DNA of 33,151 nt from Pseudomonadota bacterium (GTDB lineage: Bacteria > Pseudomonadota > Gammaproteobacteria > Burkholderiales > Burkholderiaceae_C). The position numbers and the translations under genes were made by a program. The notes below the pieces were generated by a model, which saw only the letters and a list, made by a program, of their open reading frames with translations, was not told the origin of the DNA and made no database searches. Location of the stretch: contig JAFECU010000296.1 in assembly GCA_018242005.1 (NCBI GenBank), positions 1 to 33,151 on the forward strand, written 5' to 3'. Numbering within the stretch: position 1 is the first letter of the stretch; the number at the start of each line of letters is the position of its first letter. Positions 21,798 through 33,151 of the stretch are shown piece by piece.

Positions 21798-22729
21798 TGA
21801 GCGCATCCTTTGCCTCCGCCCTGAACGCCGCACGCGACGCCGCGGGGCTGCAGCATTATCCGCAAGGCGCCCTGTATGTGGTGGCCACGCCCATCGGCAA
21901 CCTGGCCGACATCAGTCTGCGCGCCCTGCATGTGCTGCAACTGGCCGACGCCATCGCCTGCGAAGACACGCGCCACACCCAGGCGCTGCTGCGCGCCTAC
22001 GGCATCGACAGGCCCGCAGAAGGCCTGCTGGTCGTGCACCAGCATAACGAGGCCCAGGCGGCGCAATCGGTGATAGGGCGCCTGCAGACCGGCCAGCGCA
22101 TCGCCTATGTCAGCGACGCCGGCACGCCGGGCGTGAGCGACCCCGGCGCACGCCTGGTGGCCGCCGTGCACGCCGCGGGACTGCGTTGCATCCCCCTGCC
22201 CGGCCCCAGCAGCGTGACCGGCGCTCTTAGCGTGGCCGGCGCCGTAGCCTCCACGCCCGACGCGGGCGGCTTTCTGTTCGCCGGCTTTCTACCCTCCAAG
22301 CGTGCAGAGCGCGCGACTGCCGTGCAACGCCTGGCCTCTGAGCCGCGCTGCGTACTGCTGCTGGAGGCACCGCACCGGATACTCGACCTGGCCCAGGCCC
22401 TGGCCGTTCTCGGCGAGCGCCGCGTGACCCTGGCACGCGAGATCACCAAGCAGTTCGAGGAGATCTCCACCCACGCCGCCCATGCGCTGGGGGCCTGGCT
22501 GCAGGACGCACCGCAGCGCATCAAGGGCGAGTTCGTGGTACTGCTGCACCCAACGGCCGTGGCACAGGAACAGGGCGCCGAAGCCGATCGCGTGCTGCGC
22601 CTGCTGCTGGCGGAGTTGCCCGTCAAGAGCGCCGTGAGGCTCGCCGCCGACATCACCGGCGCATCGCGCAACGCCCTCTACGAGCGCGCGCTGGAACTCA
22701 AGCAGGATCACGACAGCCTGAGCGAATAA
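21797..22729 (+). CDS. rsmI: 16S rRNA 2'-O-ribose C1402 methyltransferase
   Basis: This 310-residue SAM-dependent enzyme (tetrapyrrole-methylase fold) methylates the ribose of C1402 in the 16S rRNA P site. Typical motifs are LYVVATPIGNLADISLRAL, IACEDTRHTQALL, YVSDAGTPGVSDPGARLV, LPGPSSVTGALSVAG, FLFAGFLPSKRAER, LLEAPHRILD and LAREITKQFEEI. I choose the TTG at 21797 as start: GAGGAA lies five bases before it and about 27 residues precede LYVV, as in relatives. No in-frame ATG fits. The gene is divergent from yraN, and each promoter must lie inside the other gene. Confidence 0.92.
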   Translation: MSASFASALNAARDAAGLQHYPQGALYVVATPIGNLADISLRALHVLQLADAIACEDTRHTQALLRAYGIDRPAEGLLVVHQHNEAQAAQSVIGRLQTGQRIAYVSDAGTPGVSDPGARLVAAVHAAGLRCIPLPGPSSVTGALSVAGAVASTPDAGGFLFAGFLPSKRAERATAVQRLASEPRCVLLLEAPHRILDLAQALAVLGERRVTLAREITKQFEEISTHAAHALGAWLQDAPQRIKGEFVVLLHPTAVAQEQGAEADRVLRLLLAELPVKSAVRLAADITGASRNALYERALELKQDHDSLSE

Positions 22730-23064
22730 TGCGACCACCGAGGCATCCTGCGGCTTCATCACACTTCGCAGCTCTGCACATTGCGGACGTACCTATTGAT
22801 CCGGCCCCATGAAGTTTTAACCTGAATCCGGCCGCTGTGTGCCCTCGTCAGTGCCGTGATGGGCGAGTCAGGCAAGCCAAGGGTCTCCAGCCACAACCCA
22901 CCGCACCTAAGCCCGCGTCACTACAGGCAGTGCCCCCCGCGAACGCTCACGAGACCAGTGGAGAAAACGGAGAGGCGGCGGCGGGGGTGCAAACGCAGGG
23001 TTCACAGCGCTGGCGCTCGCGAGGCCATGCCCGGAAACCGCGCCAACACTGGGGAGTGCGGACG
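22730..23064. other. Gene-free stretch between rsmI and tRNA-Phe terminator
   Basis: Short open frames here have no recognisable protein features and no good ribosome-binding site. ATCCGGCC occurs twice about 30 bases apart (around 22798 and 22825). I see no clear terminator after rsmI, no RNase P RNA core and no insertion-sequence ends. It may be degraded mobile DNA or an untranslated region; I cannot tell which. Confidence 0.4.
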
Positions 23065-23097
23065 AAAAAAAACCAACCGAGAATGGTTGGTTTTTTG
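23065..23097 (-). terminator. Bidirectional intrinsic terminator after tRNA-Phe
   Basis: AACCAACC (23071-23078) pairs with GGTTGGTT (23085-23092), with T/A runs on both sides, so it can work in both directions. On the minus strand it ends tRNA-Phe transcription about 10 bases past the CCA; on the plus strand it could stop read-through from rsmI. Confidence 0.88.
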
Positions 23098-23102
23098 AAT
23101 AG

Positions 23103-23178
23103 TGGTGGCCTGGGACGGAATCGAACCGCCGACACAAGGATTTTCAATCCTCTGCTCTACCGACTGAGCTACCGGGCC
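23103..23178 (-). tRNA. tRNA-Phe (GAA)
   Basis: This 76-base tRNA has an encoded CCA end. On the minus strand the acceptor arm GGCCCGG is followed by TA, the D arm GCTC...GAGC, anticodon stem GAGGA/TCCTT around loop TTGAAAA (anticodon GAA at 23145-23143), T arm GGCGG-TTCGATT-CCGTC, then CCAGGCC, discriminator A and CCA. All stems pair except position 5-68, a C-A mismatch in the acceptor stem; there is one G-T in the T stem (50-64) and one at 27-43. The anticodon and overall architecture leave no doubt about identity. No integrase gene lies beside its 3' end. Confidence 0.97.
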
Positions 23179-23188
23179 TGAGCCTCGC

Positions 23189-23194
23189 ATTATA
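23189..23194 (-). promoter_or_regulatory. Predicted -10 box of tRNA-Phe
   Basis: A perfect TATAAT (23194-23189 on the minus strand) is followed by a GC-rich discriminator, GCGAGGC, typical of stable-RNA promoters under stringent control. Transcription would start near 23182, a few bases before the mature 5' end. No convincing -35 is seen at 16-18 bases. Confidence 0.55.
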
Positions 23195-23241
23195 TGCCGC
23201 GAAATATTGGCATCGCCTAAGTCTCGAAAAATTTCTTCTCT

Positions 23242-23937
23242 TTAGCTGCTGCGCTTGTTGCGTCCCAGGTCCACGCCGAGCTGGCGCAGCTTCCGATAGA
23301 GGTGGGTGCGCTCCAGCCCGGTCTTCTCGGCAACACGCGTCATGGAGCCGCCCTCGCGCGCCAGGTGGAATTCGAAATAGGCCTTCTCAAACCCATCACG
23401 TGCCTCGCGCAAGGGGCGATCGAGATTGAAGCCCTGGTGCGACATAGGCAGCGGGTCGGCCGCCAGTGCAGCATGTGCAGGGGGTTGCGCGCCATTGATG
23501 CCAGCGGCTGCGCCCGCCGATGGCGCCGCGGTGGCATGGGTGGCTGAGGGGGCGGCCTGGCGCTGCCCGGCGGCGCTGCGTGCCAGACCTTGCTCCACGG
23601 CCTTGAGCAGCTTTTGCATGGTGATGGGCTTCTCGAGGAACGAGAACGCTCCGATGCGAGTTGCCTCCACCGCCGTGTCTATGGTGGCATGGCCGCTCAT
23701 CATGATCACGGGCATGGTCAGCATGCCGGCCATGGCCCACTCCTTGAGCAGCGACACACCGTCGGTGTCGGGCATCCAGATATCGAGCAGCACCAGGTCG
23801 TAGCTGCTCGACAGGCGCGCGCTGCGCGCCTGCGTGGCGTTCTCGGCCAGGTCCACGCTGTGTCCCTCGTCGTTCAGGATTTCTGACAACAGGTCCCGGA
23901 TGCCCAGTTCGTCGTCAACCACCAGAATGTTTGCCAT
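23242..23937 (-). CDS. ntrX: NtrX-like response regulator without AAA+ domain
   Basis: This 231-residue regulator has an N-terminal receiver (about 1-120) with DD at 8-9 and phospho-acceptor Asp in DLVLLDIWMPDTDG (about residue 52), plus conserved Lys in FLEKPI. A low-complexity Ala/Pro/Gly linker (about 125-165) leads directly to a C-terminal Fis-type helix-turn-helix (MTRVAEKTGLERTHLYRKLRQLGVDL). Canonical NtrX has a sigma54-interacting AAA+ ATPase between these parts; it is absent here, so this protein probably acts as a plain DNA-binding activator or repressor. The gene follows ntrY by 39 bases. In the family NtrYX responds to redox or nitrogen status and affects respiratory genes; targets here are unknown. 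Confidence 0.88.
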   Translation of the reverse strand: MANILVVDDELGIRDLLSEILNDEGHSVDLAENATQARSARLSSSYDLVLLDIWMPDTDGVSLLKEWAMAGMLTMPVIMMSGHATIDTAVEATRIGAFSFLEKPITMQKLLKAVEQGLARSAAGQRQAAPSATHATAAPSAGAAAGINGAQPPAHAALAADPLPMSHQGFNLDRPLREARDGFEKAYFEFHLAREGGSMTRVAEKTGLERTHLYRKLRQLGVDLGRNKRSS

Positions 23938-23976
23938 GTATGTAAATGCACCCTTACTGCATGTGCCGCGTAGCGG

Positions 23977-26265
23977 CTACGGCTTCACCGCCGTTTCTGG
24001 TGCGAATGATAACGACACTTGGGCGCCGACCACCACATCGCCTTCCATGCGGTTGACCAGGTCGATTCTGGCGCCATGTTCATCGGTGATTTTCTTGACG
24101 ACCGCCAGACCCAGGCCGGTGCCGCGTGCCTTGGTCGTGACATAGGGCTCGAACGCGCGTTGCAGGATATGCAGCGGAAAGCCCGGTCCGCAGTCGGAAA
24201 TTGTGAGCCGCACGCGTTGTGCTGAGTCGCTCCAGCGCGTGCTGATGCGCACCGGCGCGGGCGGCCGGCCCTGCTGCTCGGCGGCCTGCTGGCTGGCGTC
24301 CTGAGCGTTCTGCAGCAGGTTGTGCACCACCTGACGCAGCTGTTGGGCATCGCCGCGGATGAGCGGGCAATGCGCGTCGAGCTCGGCCTGCACCGGCACA
24401 AGGGCGGTCTCTGCCCCGTACAGGTGCAGCACGTCGCTGACCAGTGCGTTGAGGTCCAGCGGGTGCATCTCGGCTGCGGGCAAGCGGGCGTAGTCTCGGA
24501 ATTCATTGACCAGGCGCTTCATGGCGTCGACCTGGTCCACGATGGTCTTGACCGACTTGGTTAGCACGGCCTGCTCTGCGTCGGGCAGCTTGCCGGTGAG
24601 CTTGAGTTCCAGCCGCTCGGCCGACAACTGTATCGGCGTCAAGGGATTCTTGATTTCATGCGCCAAGCGGCGCGCGACCTCGCCCCAGGCCTGGGCACGC
24701 TGGGCCGAGACGATCTCGGAAATGTCGTCGAACACCAGCAGGCGCTCGTCGTGCGGCAGGCCCGCGCCGCGCGCCACGAGGCTGGTGCCCTGCGCGGCCA
24801 GGCCACTGCCAACGGCATGCAGCTCAAACGGGTGCTGCCAGTGGTCCAGCCCATGGTGATCGCGCTCGAGCGCGAAGGTGTCGAAATGCTGCTGCACCGT
24901 GGCCGCAAAGTCCCCCAGGCCCGGGACCTCGGCCAGCTGACGACCCTCGTAGGCCGCCAGCGGCGCACGCAGGATGCGGGTGGCGCCCGGGTTGGACGAA
25001 CGGATCACGCCCTTCCCATCGAGCACGATGACGCCCGCGGTCAGGTTGTCCAATATCGTCTGCAGGTTGCCGCGCGCGGCATCCAGCTGCCCCATGCTGT
25101 GCTCGACCGCGGAACGCGCATCGGCCAGCTGCTGTGTCATGAGGGCAAAGGAACGCGTGAGCCCGCCGAGCTCGTCCTTGCCTTGCAGCACGGCCTTGGG
25201 ACTCAGGTCGCCGGCCGCCACCTCGCGCACGCCGTCGGCCAGCAGCAGCAAGGGGCGCGCCAGCTGGTTGCCCAGCAACACGGCCAGCAGCACGGCGCCA
25301 AAAACCGCCAGGAACAGGGCCAGCGTGAGCGTGCCTATGTACATTCGCCGCAGCCCCGTGCGTGCCAGGGCGCGCTCCTGGTACTCGCGGTTGGCTTCCT
25401 GCACGGCAATGGCGTTGGCCACCAGGGCCCGGGGCAGCGGCAGCGTGGCCTGCACGTAGCGTGGCTCGGCCAGCAGCCCCACACCGGGGTTTGGCACCAG
25501 AATCAGGGTGCGCACGCGCGCGTTGTCGGCGGCCTTGGGATCGCTGATGTCGTCCAGACCCTCGATCTGGAAGCTGACGCGCTCCTGGCGCGCCATGCGC
25601 AGCTGCTGCGCGCTGGGGCGCTCTGGGCTCAGCGAATAGCGCGACAGTCCCACGCCCGCAATGGGCTGGCCCGCGGCGCTCCACAGCACCAGGTCCGTTG
25701 CCCCCAGCTGGTCGCGCATGCGCTCGAGCACCAGGCCCGCCGCGGCATCGGGCACCTGCGCCAACTGGGCGCTGGCCGTGCGGGTCTGCGTGGCCAGGTC
25801 ACTGGCAATGGTGTCCAGCGTGACGCGCGCCAGGCTGACGCCCGCTGCCAAAGCGCCCTCAACCTTGACGTCGAACCAGCTTTCGATGGAGCGCGACACG
25901 AACTGGTAGGACACCACGTAAATCAGCAACCCGGGTATCACCCCCACCAGTCCGAAGATGCCCGCCAGCTTGATCAGCAAATGGCTGCCGAAGCGTCCAC
26001 GCTTCAGGCGCAGGGCCAGACGCGCCGCGCCCCACACGAGCAGTGCCAGTAGCACCAGCGCCACGAGGACGTTGACACCCAGCAGCCAGGCGAAGTTGCG
26101 CTCGTACAGAGCGCGGTTGTTGGTGGCCAGGGTCAGCAGGAACAGCAGGACCAGGGCGATGGCCCCCATGACCCCGGCACCCAGTCCCAGGGCCCAGCGC
26201 ATGGCGCGCGCTCGTTGCGCCGCCTTGCGTTCGGCGGCCACGTGGCCTGGCTCGGCCGTGCTCAT
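23977..26265 (-). CDS. ntrY: NtrY-like sensor histidine kinase
   Basis: This 762-residue membrane kinase has three N-terminal membrane helices (about 22-44, 56-80, 92-115), an extracytoplasmic region to about 270 and a further helix (LALFLAVFGAVLLAVLLGNQ), followed by a HAMP domain, a PAS domain (TILDNLTAGVIVLDGKGVIR), HisKA with the phospho-acceptor in ARRLAHEIKNPLTPIQLSAE, and a HATPase domain (HNLLQNAQDAS, DCGPGFP, GTGLGLAVVKKITDEHG). The ATG at 26265 has GGAGG seven bases upstream and overlaps the stop of the DUF4390 gene by four bases; the open frame further upstream is not homologous. It is the cognate kinase of the NtrX-like protein. Confidence 0.92.
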   Translation of the reverse strand: MSTAEPGHVAAERKAAQRARAMRWALGLGAGVMGAIALVLLFLLTLATNNRALYERNFAWLLGVNVLVALVLLALLVWGAARLALRLKRGRFGSHLLIKLAGIFGLVGVIPGLLIYVVSYQFVSRSIESWFDVKVEGALAAGVSLARVTLDTIASDLATQTRTASAQLAQVPDAAAGLVLERMRDQLGATDLVLWSAAGQPIAGVGLSRYSLSPERPSAQQLRMARQERVSFQIEGLDDISDPKAADNARVRTLILVPNPGVGLLAEPRYVQATLPLPRALVANAIAVQEANREYQERALARTGLRRMYIGTLTLALFLAVFGAVLLAVLLGNQLARPLLLLADGVREVAAGDLSPKAVLQGKDELGGLTRSFALMTQQLADARSAVEHSMGQLDAARGNLQTILDNLTAGVIVLDGKGVIRSSNPGATRILRAPLAAYEGRQLAEVPGLGDFAATVQQHFDTFALERDHHGLDHWQHPFELHAVGSGLAAQGTSLVARGAGLPHDERLLVFDDISEIVSAQRAQAWGEVARRLAHEIKNPLTPIQLSAERLELKLTGKLPDAEQAVLTKSVKTIVDQVDAMKRLVNEFRDYARLPAAEMHPLDLNALVSDVLHLYGAETALVPVQAELDAHCPLIRGDAQQLRQVVHNLLQNAQDASQQAAEQQGRPPAPVRISTRWSDSAQRVRLTISDCGPGFPLHILQRAFEPYVTTKARGTGLGLAVVKKITDEHGARIDLVNRMEGDVVVGAQVSLSFAPETAVKP

Positions 26266-26891
26266 CGCGGCGCCTCCGCGGGCGGCAGATGCACGCTGCG
26301 CGTCAGCATGATGTCCCAGGCCGAGCGCCCCACGGCACCGATGTGCAAGGGCCGGGGCAGCTGCGACAGATCGAGGCGGAACTGGAAGTTGACCACATAG
26401 GGCACGCCCTCGTCGAGTTGCGCTTCGTCGGCAATCTTCCAACGCGCAATGCGCTGCATGGCCGAGAGCGCATCGGACAGCTCCTCGTAGTTCTGGCCCA
26501 GCGACACCCCGAGGCCATTGGCGGCAAATGGCACGCTGGACTGCGCCAGGCGCCAGCGGCGCGTGAGCGGCTGGTAGTTCAGGCGCAGGTAGCGCGTGGC
26601 GCGGGCCACGGTCTTGTCGTACCAATACCAGCGCTGGCGCAGCACCTCGGCCTCGGCGATGAAGTGCATGGAGATGCCCTTGTACAGCGCGTCCTGCACC
26701 ACCTCGGGCAGTTCCAGCCGCAGGCTGGCGCTCAGCAACAAGCCCTCGGTCGTGCGCTCCAGCTGCAGCTCATCGACCTCGCCATGGGCCTGCGCCCGGG
26801 CGGGCAGCGGCGCGGTCCACGCGGCCAGCAGGCAGACCAGCAGCAGACACCAATGGGCCCAGTGCCACCTAAGGTGCAACCGGGGGTGCAT
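26262..26891 (-). CDS. DUF4390 secreted protein
   Basis: This 209-residue protein has an N-terminal signal peptide (HWCLLLVCLLAAWTAPLPARAQA, cleavage near residue 34), so it is exported. The rest matches DUF4390: VDELQLERTTEGLLLSASLRLELP, GISMHFIAEAEVLRQRWYWYDKTVA, RYLRLNYQPLTRRWRL and DLSQLPRPLHIGAVG. Function is unknown. It is translationally coupled on both sides: its start lies 23 bases inside the rsmB end, and its stop overlaps the ntrY start by four bases. A position just before ntrY suggests it may contribute to the periplasmic side of NtrY signalling, which is inference. Confidence 0.82.
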   Translation of the reverse strand: MHPRLHLRWHWAHWCLLLVCLLAAWTAPLPARAQAHGEVDELQLERTTEGLLLSASLRLELPEVVQDALYKGISMHFIAEAEVLRQRWYWYDKTVARATRYLRLNYQPLTRRWRLAQSSVPFAANGLGVSLGQNYEELSDALSAMQRIARWKIADEAQLDEGVPYVVNFQFRLDLSQLPRPLHIGAVGRSAWDIMLTRSVHLPPAEAPR

Positions 26892-28269
26892 CCGCCGCTC
26901 GGGCGGCTTTTTGCAACAATGCGTAGAAAAATCCGTCGTGCTCACCCGGCCCATTGTCCTGGAGCGCATCGCGCTTGTCCGCTCCGCCGGGGAATAAGTG
27001 GCCCGGAGACGGCAGCAATTGCGCATCGGTGTTGTGCGCAAGAAACGCCTGGATCTGCCCGTCGCCCTCGGCTCGGAACACGGAGCAGGTGCAGTACAGC
27101 ATGCGCCCGCCGGGCGCGAGCAGCGGCCACAGCGCGGCCAGCAGGCGCGCCTGCAGCGCGGCCAGCTTTTCCACGTCGCTCTCGCGGCGCAGCCAGCGTA
27201 CGTCAGGGTGGCGGCGCACGATGCCCGAGGCAGTGCAGGGCGCGTCGAGCAAGATGGCATCGAAGAGCGCACCGCCACTGGCCTGCTGCCACCAGGCGTC
27301 GGGCGCGCCGGCATCCGCCACCAGCACCTCGGCACGGAGGTCCAGGCGGCGCAGGTTGTCGTGGATGCGCTGGCTGCGCTGCTCATCCACCTCCAGCGCA
27401 GTGACCTGCCAGGACGCCTGCAGCGCGGCCGCCCATTCGAGCAATTGCGCCGTCTTGCCGCCGGGCGCGGCGCAGGCGTCGAGCAGGCGCAGCGGCCGGG
27501 CCGCGTCCAGCCCGCCGAGCAGCAGCGGCGCCGCCATTTGCGCGGCGGCGTCCTGTACCGAAACCAGGCCTTGGTCAAAACCCGGCAGCCGCTGCACGGG
27601 CACGGGGCGCTCCAGCACCAGGCCCCAGTCGCCCACCGCGGAGGATTCAATATTGATAGCTTGTAGCGCTTTCTGATACAGCGATTGTGTGGTTTTTTGA
27701 CGTGAAACCCGGAGCACCATGGGCGCGGGCGCGTTGTTGGCCTGCAGGATCTGCTGCCAGTTTCGCGGATGGTCCTGGCGCAGGCGCTTGATCCACCATG
27801 CGGGGTGATTCCACACCGCGACCTCATCATCGTCGCTGGCCGCCACCAGCGCCGCCTGCTCGCGCAGAAAGCGCCGCAGGCAGGCGTTGACGAAGGCGGC
27901 GCTGCCACGCGTCGCCGGATTGCGCTTGGCAGCCTCCACCGCCTGGTTGACCAGGGTGAACGGCTCGTAGGGCGAGGCCTGGGGCGCCCAGGCGAGCGCC
28001 AGCGCCGTGCACAACAAGGCATCCACGCGCGGCTGCGGCTTACGCGGCGCCAGCAGGCGGCGCAGCGCCTGGGCACGACCGAGGTTGCGAAGCACCTGGA
28101 ACAATAGCGCCTGCACCGCGGGACGCAGTGCCGCATCGGTGGCCTCCAGCGCCGCCGTGCCCGACTGGCCTGCGCCTATGGCCTGCAGCGCCGCGGCCGT
28201 GGCGTTGAGCAGTTGGTGCAGCGGCACCGATGCGGACGCGGCCGCCTCTTGTTCACGGTGTGAGCTCAC
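26869..28269 (-). CDS. rsmB: 16S rRNA m5C967 methyltransferase
   Basis: This 466-residue enzyme methylates C967 of 16S rRNA. An N-terminal NusB-like RNA-binding domain (about 15-160) precedes the SAM-binding Rossmann domain: LLDACAAPGGKTAQLLE, ALEVDEQRSQRIHDNL, DAILLDAPCTASGIVRRHPDVRW (catalytic-loop Cys in the PCTASG motif) and RMLYCTCSVFRAEGD (second conserved Cys). It starts with GTG at 28269, overlapping the stop of the LemA-like gene as GTGA. Codons around 27645-27703 encode RQKTTQSLYQKALQAINIES, a low-GC piece resembling a Comamonadaceae repeat, in place of a variable linker between the two domains. Length remains normal. Confidence 0.92.
   Translation of the reverse strand: MSSHREQEAAASASVPLHQLLNATAAALQAIGAGQSGTAALEATDAALRPAVQALLFQVLRNLGRAQALRRLLAPRKPQPRVDALLCTALALAWAPQASPYEPFTLVNQAVEAAKRNPATRGSAAFVNACLRRFLREQAALVAASDDDEVAVWNHPAWWIKRLRQDHPRNWQQILQANNAPAPMVLRVSRQKTTQSLYQKALQAINIESSAVGDWGLVLERPVPVQRLPGFDQGLVSVQDAAAQMAAPLLLGGLDAARPLRLLDACAAPGGKTAQLLEWAAALQASWQVTALEVDEQRSQRIHDNLRRLDLRAEVLVADAGAPDAWWQQASGGALFDAILLDAPCTASGIVRRHPDVRWLRRESDVEKLAALQARLLAALWPLLAPGGRMLYCTCSVFRAEGDGQIQAFLAHNTDAQLLPSPGHLFPGGADKRDALQDNGPGEHDGFFYALLQKAARAADAPPVAP
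27645..27703 (-). repeat. Low-GC repeat piece inside rsmB
   Basis: The minus strand reads GTATCAGAAAGCGCTACAAG then CTATCAATATTGAATCC. GCTACAA resembles the chaN and dehydrogenase pieces, and AGCTATCA recurs at the glcD promoter. The frame is kept. Confidence 0.5.
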
Positions 28270-28817
28270 AGCGGGCGCCCCTTCTTCAGGCCGAACAACC
28301 AGGCCAGCAGGTTGGCCGGAAACTGCGTCACGGCATGGTTGTAGTGCCGCACCGCTTCGTTGAACTGGCCCTGCGCCACATCGCCGTGCAAGCTGACCTG
28401 CTCACGCCGCTGCACCCACGGTGCGAGCGCGGGCGGCGCCACGCCCTCGCTGGCCTGCGCGGCCTCACGCACAACCGTCTGCCAGGCGGTTTCTAGGACC
28501 TGCGCCGCGGCCGATAGCGCGGCCGCCGCCTCCGCGTCCAGCGGCTTGGCGCGCGCCACGGTCAGAGATGCGTCCAGCTGGGTGGTGGCGGCCCACAGCG
28601 CCGCATGGCCGTCATCCTGCGCCGCGGGTTCAGCAGCGCCGTCGGCGGGCAGGGCGCGCGCCGCCCGGTATTCGCCCAGCAGCGACATCCAGCGCTGCAG
28701 ATGCGCGTCCAGTCCGCCAAAGGCCTGGATGGCTGCGGAGCGCAGGCGAATCAGCCGGTTGTAGGCTCCCACCGCCCAGAACAGCAGCAGTGCCAGAAGA
28801 ATCCAGGTGGTCCACAT
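28266..28817 (-). CDS. LemA-family membrane protein
   Basis: This 183-residue protein has one N-terminal membrane helix (WTTWILLALLLFWAVGAYNRL) and a helical region typical of LemA proteins, with AYNRLIRLRSAAIQAFGGLD near the start and QFNEAVRHYNHAVTQFPANL near the end. Family function is unclear. The ATG at 28817 begins right at the membrane helix; GTG 28826 or TTG 28856 would extend it, but the latter would start inside the rpoC terminator region. No start has a strong ribosome-binding site. It leads the lemA-rsmB-DUF4390-ntrY-ntrX operon. Confidence 0.8.
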   Translation of the reverse strand: MWTTWILLALLLFWAVGAYNRLIRLRSAAIQAFGGLDAHLQRWMSLLGEYRAARALPADGAAEPAAQDDGHAALWAATTQLDASLTVARAKPLDAEAAAALSAAAQVLETAWQTVVREAAQASEGVAPPALAPWVQRREQVSLHGDVAQGQFNEAVRHYNHAVTQFPANLLAWLFGLKKGRPL

Positions 28818-28857
28818 AGGGTTCACGATCGCCGCGGTTGATCCGCCCTGCAACAAG

Positions 28858-28899
28858 ACAAAAAGAAACTCCCGGCCCGCCAGTCTGGCAAGCCGGGAG
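28858..28899 (-). terminator. Intrinsic terminator after rpoC
   Basis: CTCCCGGC (28899-28892) pairs with GCCGGGAG (28876-28869), with internal pairing TGCCAG/CTGGC, followed on the minus strand by TTTCTTTTTGTC. It lies about 40 bases past the rpoC stop and directly before the LemA-like operon. Confidence 0.85.
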
Positions 28900-28939
28900 C
28901 GTTCATTGCCCGCATAGGGGGTGCGGGACTGTCAGTGGC

Positions 28940-33151
<4,212 letters not shown>

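Noticed and set aside
22730-23064. RNase P RNA beside rsmI
   Set aside because: In Pseudomonas rnpB lies next to rsmI, but the conserved GAGGAAAGTCC core is absent here.
22837-23181. Possible 114-residue protein overlapping the tRNA
   Set aside because: It runs through the terminator and antisense to tRNA-Phe, with low-complexity composition.

Overview
The window looks like chromosomal DNA of a high-GC betaproteobacterium of the family Comamonadaceae (Acidovorax/Alicycliphilus-like). This is inferred from protein sequence style, the gene orders yggS-pilT-cNMP-pilU and rsmB-DUF4390-ntrY-ntrX, a B12-dependent ribonucleotide reductase, and short low-GC repeats of a kind I associate with this family. 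No plasmid, phage, complete insertion sequence, CRISPR array or rRNA is visible. Most of the window is ordinary core genome, and I found no clear undescribed system.

Layout, left to right. (1) 64-2710, minus: a NarX-NarL nitrate/nitrite two-component pair. A near-consensus FNR/Anr box sits about 41 bp upstream of a start codon that has no Shine-Dalgarno, suggesting a leaderless, anaerobically induced transcript. (2) 2769-5207, minus: adenosylcobalamin-dependent ribonucleotide reductase, which works without oxygen and so fits a denitrifying lifestyle. (3) 5482-9555: a ChaN-like lipoprotein (+), a PAS-PAS-GGDEF-EAL membrane protein (-), then purU (+) divergent from it. (4) 9564-12141, plus: a GcvA-type LysR regulator and glcD, the latter with a good sigma70 promoter. 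(5) 12143-12300: a nearly perfectly symmetrical long palindrome, MITE-like. (6) 12362-16131, minus: a secreted cupin, a DUF445 membrane protein, a class V aminotransferase and the PLP-homeostasis protein YggS. (7) 16171-19065, plus: pilT, a cyclic-nucleotide-binding-domain protein and pilU, the type IV pilus retraction module. (8) 19139-22729: a beta-hydroxyacid dehydrogenase (+), then dolP, diaA and yraN (-) facing rsmI (+); this matches the E. coli rsmI-lpoA-yraN-diaA-dolP neighbourhood without lpoA and with rsmI turned outward. (9) 22730-23064: gene-free. (10) 23065-23194, minus: tRNA-Phe with its own -10 box and terminator. (11) 23242-28817, minus: a tightly overlapping operon lemA-like, rsmB, DUF4390, ntrY, ntrX. 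(12) 28858-33151, minus: the rpoC terminator and rpoC, lacking only about its first six codons at the window edge.

The points most worth a second look are the FNR/leaderless narXL promoter, the long palindrome after glcD, the low-GC repeat pieces read as protein inside chaN, the dehydrogenase gene and rsmB (and apparently supplying the glcD -10 box), the cNMP-domain protein between the two pilus retraction ATPases, the start codons of rsmI and yraN sharing one base, and a C-A mismatch in the tRNA-Phe acceptor stem.
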